Shown here in pieces: positions 35,201 through 41,200 of a stretch of DNA of 64,000 bases. Both the position numbers and the translations under genes were made by a program. Each line of letters begins with the position of its first letter. Position 1 is the stretch's first letter. Source of the DNA: Limnohabitans sp. TEGF004 (lineage in GTDB: Bacteria; Pseudomonadota; Gammaproteobacteria; Burkholderiales; Burkholderiaceae_C); contig NZ_AP027056.1 in assembly GCF_027924965.1 (NCBI RefSeq), positions 1,302,001 to 1,366,000 on the forward strand. The letters run 5' to 3'. The notes beneath the pieces are model-generated. The model had not been told where the DNA came from, did no database searches, and worked only from the letters and a program-made list of their open reading frames with translations.

Positions 35201-38200
35201 GTCTGCGCCCTCACCGCCCAAAATGATGTTGGCGTCAGCCGAGCCCAAGACAGCGTCATCACCCGAACCTGCAGTGATGTTTTCGATGTCTTGCAGCACG
35301 TCTGTGCCCAAGCCACCCGTTGATGTGTCAATGCTGGTTCCGCTGGCCAAGTTGATGGTGAGATTGCCAGTGGCCGCTGAATAGTCGGCCAAGTCGATGC
35401 CAACGCCACCCGCCAAGGTGTCATTGCCCGTCCCACCAACCATGACGTCAGGGCCTTCACCCCCATCGAGCAGGTCATTGCCACTGCCGCCGATCAAGGT
35501 GTCTTGGCCGCCGCCGCCGGAAATGCTGTCGTTCCCCGCACCACCTTCGATGCTGTTCCATTCTTGGTTGCCCAAGATGGTGTCTGCGCCTTGGCCACCC
35601 AAGATGTTTTCAAAACCAGAGATGGCGTCACTGCCTTGGCTGCCGACCACCGACGACAACGTCGGATCGATGGTGCTGCCCATGGCGCCATTGGCGCCAA
35701 GGTCAATGATCATGTTGCCCGTGGCCGTGGAGTAGTCCAAGGTATCGGTACCAACGCCACCCAAGATGGTGTCGTTGCCACCCGTACCCAACACGGTGTC
35801 GTTGCCGCCACCTGCGTTGATAGAGTCGGCACTGGCGCTGCCGCTGACCAAATCGCCAGAAGAGGTGCCTTCCAGCAAGCCGCTGCCTGTGATGCGTTTG
35901 ACCACCTGAATGTCTGGATTGACCTTGGCGATGTAGGTGACGTTGGGCGTGACGGTGGTGTCTGTGATGGTGTACTGAATCAAGTTGTCGGCATCCACCG
36001 TAGCAGTCTTGATCCATGAGCCCGAGAGCACCAAGGTGTCTAAGTCTTCACCTTGAACCACAACACCCGATGCCAATCCCCCCGTGCGTTTGAAGGCGTC
36101 CAAGGTCAAAATCAGACTGTTGGCGCCTTCGCCCGCCATGCTGACAGCTTCAACGCCATTGAAAGCGGGCCCCGTCGACAGATCGACTTCGGCTTGCTTG
36201 GACACCAGCAAGGTGTCAGTGCCAGAGCCGCCGCTGACGGACAGGTCATTGGCATCGTAAATCAGGGTGTCGGCATCATCACCGCCATCCAAAATGTCGG
36301 CGCCTTCACCGCCATCCAACAGGTCACTGCCTGAGCCACCTAGCAAGCTGTCGATGCCCGCATCACCGCTCAAGGTGTCTGCGTCTGCGCCGCCGCTGAG
36401 GGTGTCGTCGCCCTCGCCGCCTGACACGGAATCATTGCCAGCACTGCCCAGCACGCTGTCAGCGCCTGTGCCACCGAGCAAGGTGTCTGCATCGGCGCCA
36501 CCATCCATGATGTCATCACCGCTGCCACCGTCGACCCAATCGCTACCTGTACCGCCCAGCACAGAGTCGGCGCCTGAACCACCCAACAAGGTGTCGCTGC
36601 CCGCGCCACCATCCAAGGTGTCAGAGCCATCGCCGCCGGAGAGTTTGTTGGCATTGCCGCTACCAATGAGGTAATCGCTCTTGGTGCTGCCTGAGAGGTT
36701 TTCAATTTGCGACAGGCTGTCTGTTTCGATGGGGTTTGTGACCACGAGGTTGGTCACATCGCCTGTTGCTGTGCTACTGGTGAACACCACCGTGTTGCCC
36801 GTGGCCGTGGCGGATGAAAAGCCGCTCAATGTGCCTGCTGTGTTGGCTGCCGCGCTGGTGGCTCCGGCTGCAATGCTGGCAAATGCGGTGGCCACCGTGG
36901 ACGCCGTTGCACCGCCCACTGGGGCGGTGTAGGTCACCCCCCCGACGGTGATCGCTTGTCCTGCGGCCAAATCGACAAACGTGACACTGGTGGTTTCCGC
37001 CGCATTGGCGGTGCCAGGTGTGTTGACGACTTGGGCTGTGCTGGCCAAAGTTTGGGCCGAGCCGCTGCTGACGCTGACGGTTTGACCGTTGAATGTGGTG
37101 GGCGCCGTCCCCCCTCCGAGGTTGACGATGACGCCATTCGTGGCATCGCCAAAGTCTGCGGTGTTGTTGCCCGCGCCACCAACGAGGGAGTCGTTGCCCG
37201 TGCCGCCGCGCAGCACGTCATCGCCTGCGCCGCCGTCGATGGTGTCGTTGCCTGCACCGCCGGAAATGAATTCATTGGCGGCGGCGCCTGGCACTGAGTC
37301 AGCCCCTGTTGTTGCCCCGATGCTTTGGAACAGGTTGACACGTGTGTCTACTTTTAAGGTGACCGGATACGACGTGCTGGTCGCAGGGTCGGTGTAGGTG
37401 CCAGTGTAGGTTTGGTAAGCCGTGGACCCCACCAGTTCGGGGCTGCCGACCGAGGTCCAACTTCCGACCAACACCAAGTTGTCTTCGCTGTCACCGTTGA
37501 TGGTGACGATGTCTGTGCTGGCTTGCCCAACGTCGGCACGCGTGATTTGATGCACCGCGGCTGGATTGAGCGTGAGGGTGTTGCTGTCGTAACCACGCAA
37601 GTCAATCGCTTCCAAGCCGGTGAACACACCTGTCAAAGCAGTCAGGTCAGCGGTGGCATCGCGCACCGCAAGAATGTCCACGCCTTGGTTACCGCTGACG
37701 CTGGTGTCGTTGATGTCAAACACCAACACATCATTGCCATAGCCACCGACCAAGACGTCACGCCCTGCACCACCATCCAAGGTGTCGGATGCGCTGGACG
37801 ATGTCAAGGTGTCGCCGAGCCCATGACCCAACAGTGTCATGGACGTCGAAGGATCGATGTTGTCTACCACTTCACCGATCACTGAAACAACGGTGTCAAT
37901 GTAGAGTTTGGCTGTGCCACTTGTGTAGATCTGGTATTTGCCTGTGTTGTCCAACGAGGAATACGTCCAGTCATACAGCGGCGTGATGGAGTCCCCCAGA
38001 TTGCCTTCCACTGTCACCATAGGGGCTGTTTGCCCAGCCATTTGTTTGACGTTGTCTAAGCTCAAGGTCAGTCGCGTGTCGGTGCTGTTGTCCAAGTCCA
38101 GCACTTCCACGCCGGCCAAACTGCCAGTGACCGTGGTCATGTTGATGACGGACGCACCCATGCGCACGGTGTCAATGCCCGTGCCTGCATCAATGCTGGC

Positions 38201-41200
38201 ATTGGGGTTGTAGGTGATTTGGTCGTTGCCTGCGCCCGTGCGAATGGTGTCTGCACCCAGTCCGCCGTCCACGGTGTCTGCACTGCCCACGGTGTCGTTG
38301 GCCAAATCTGTCACGATGGTGTTGGCCGCACTGCTGCCCACCACCGAGTCAGCACCTTTGCCGGTGCTCACGTTTTGAATGCCCACCAAGGTGTCTGTGC
38401 CCAGCAAGCCGCTGGCATCTGTGGCCACACCTGTGGCCAAGTTCACCGTCAAGTTGCCGGTCACGGCCACGGGACCGGTGGCGTCAATGGTTTGCGCGAG
38501 GTTCAACACATCGTCGCTGCTGGCGGTGATCGTGTCGTTGCCGGGGCCGCTTTGAATGGTTTCAGCCGCCGAAGTGCCCGTCAGGGTGTTGCCCACGGGT
38601 GGCATGAGGCTGTTGACCATCACGGTGGTAGTGCCGCTCTTGTAGGCCACGTAGCTGGGGTTACCCGCTGTGCCAGTGACGTCTGCGCTTGGATCACGGA
38701 ACCAAATGGGGGTCAATGGATCTGAGGCCGTGTTGGCCAAGGTTAGCTTGTCGTTGGCCCCGCCTTCAATGCTCACGACTGCACTGGCACCACCCATTGC
38801 TTCCACAAACTCTTTGGTCAGCACCACTTGGTTAGCGCCAGTGTCTTGCGCGAGGTTGAGTGCTTCAACGTTGCTGACGTGGGGCGTGACGCCGCGTAAA
38901 TCCAAGCTGCTGGTCTTGACCACCAAGCTGTCTACGCCTGTACCGCCATCAATCGTGTCGGTGATGTCCATGACCACTTGGTCATTGCCGGTCCCCGCGT
39001 CGATGCTGTCTGCACCTGCGCCGCCGTCGATCATGTCAGAGCCTGCACCGGCGATGACGATGTCGTCGCCCGCTCCTGCGCTGATAGTGTCTGCACTGCC
39101 CACGGTGTCATTGGCCAAATCTGTCACGATGGTGTTGGCCGCACTGCTGCCCACCACCGAGTCAGCACCTTTGCCGGTGCTCACGTTTTGAATGCCCACC
39201 AAGGTGTCTGTGCCCAGCAAGCCGCTGGCATCTGTGGCCACACCTGTGGCCAAGTTCACCGTCAAGTTGCCGGTCACGGCCACGGGACCGGTGGCGTCAA
39301 TGGTTTGCGCGAGGTTCAACACATCGTCGCTGCTGGCGGTGATCGTGTCGTTGCCGGGGCCGCTTTGAATGGTTTCAGCCGCCGAAGTGCCCGTCAGGGT
39401 GTTGCCCACGGGTGGCATGAGGCTGTTGACCATCACGGTGGTAGTGCCGCTCTTGTAGGCCACGTAGCTGGGGTTACCCGCTGTGCCAGTGACGTCTGCG
39501 CTTGGATCACGGAACCAAATGGGGGTCAATGGATCTGAGGCCGTGTTGGCCAAGGTTAGCTTGTCGTTGGCCCCGCCTTCAATGCTCACGACTGCACTGG
39601 CACCACCCATTGCTTCCACAAACTCTTTGGTCAGCACCACTTGGTTAGCGCCAGTGTCTTGCGCGAGGTTGAGTGCTTCAACGTTGCTGACGTGGGGCGT
39701 GACGCCGCGTAAATCCAAGCTGCTGGTCTTGACCACCAAGCTGTCTACGCCTGTACCGCCATCAATCGTGTCGGTGATGTCCATGACCACTTGGTCATTG
39801 CCGGTCCCCGCGTCGATGCTGTCTGCACCTGCGCCGCCGTCGATCATGTCAGAGCCTGCACCGGCGATGACGATGTCGTCGCCCGCTCCTGCGCTGATAG
39901 TGTCTGCACTGCCCACGGTGTCATTGGCCAAATCTGTCACGATGGTGTTGGCCGCACTGCTGCCCACCACCGAGTCAGCACCTTTGCCGGTGCTCACGTT
40001 TTGAATGCCCACCAAGGTATCGGTGCCCAGCAAGCCGCTGGCATCGCTGGCCACACCTGTGGCCAAGTTCACCGTCATGGGTTCACTGACTTCCTGCGCT
40101 GTGCTCACCCCAGGTCGGTGTGCAAGGTCCAACACATCCGCACCGCTGCCGGTGATGGTGTCGTTGCCAGGTCCACTCAACAAGGTGTCTGTTGTGCCCT
40201 CTGCGCTCGTGACTGCAACGCCTGCCACTTGCACGGCGCTGTTGACCAACACCGTGGTCGTGCCACTCTTATACGCTGTGTACGCCGGTGTGGTTGAGGT
40301 GGCCGAGACATCGGCTGTTGGATCTCGGAACCAAATCGTTTCACTAGGGCTGGTGTTGGCCAGGTTTAACACATCGTTGGCACCGCCTTCGATGCTCACC
40401 ACGGCATTGGCGCCGCCCATTGCTTCCACAAAGGCTTTGCTCAACACCACTTGGTTGGCTTGCTCGTCTTGCGTGAGGTTGATCACCTCCATGTTGCTCA
40501 CATGCGGGGTCACACCACTCAAGTTCAAGGTGGCCGTCTTGACCACCAAGCTGTCTATGCCTATACCGCCATCAATCGTGTCGGTGATGTCCAACACCAC
40601 TTGGTCATTGCCCGTCCCCGCGTCGATGCTGTCTGCACCTGCGCCGCCGTCGATCACGTCAGACCCTGCACCGGCTGACACAGTGTCATTGGCCGCACCG
40701 CCTACAAACTCTTCGGAGGTTTGGTTGCCGGTCATGGTTGTGGGGCCGGTGATGACCACATCCATACGCTTGTCATCAACCAATGTCAACTGGGACTGGA
40801 TGGTGTCAGGGGCATCGGGCACACAGTTGAGCAAATCCACCAGTGTGGCTTTGACCGTCACAGCTTCGTTACGCGTCGTGTTTCGCTGAATATCCGTCGT
40901 GAAGTTGAAGGTGTTGAGCCCCGGTTTGACCGTGCATGCGTAGGTCTGGTTTCCCAAACGGTCATCCGCGATGAGGGTGTTACCGCTGTAAACCTCAATC
41001 TTCACGCCAAAGCTGACAATCAAGCTGGTCGGTGATGAGAGCGTCACCGTGAATGCGATTTCTCCGCCGACCAATGGCTCTGCCTCGGTTGGCGGCGCTT
41101 CGTCAACCGTCATGTAGTCCGCTGCAATGCTGACTTTGGGGATGATTGGCGGTGTGATCTCGTTGCTGGCTTTTGGGGCCACCACAGGCGTGCCCACAAA

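Larger units (their letters stand above)
26420..40700 (-). repeat. RTX block A of the adhesin
   Basis: About 4,750 residues of GGxGxDxUx calcium-binding repeats mixed with 110-130-aa beta units, several NIENxxG connectors and most of the embedded unnamed domains. The first nonapeptides are GGAANDTVSAGAGSDVIDGG near 40,640-40,700. Confidence 0.85.

Noticed and set aside
38274..39899. Duplicated segment as an insertion sequence or transposon
   Set aside because: It is an in-frame tandem repeat of coding sequence with no transposase, terminal inverted repeats or target duplications.
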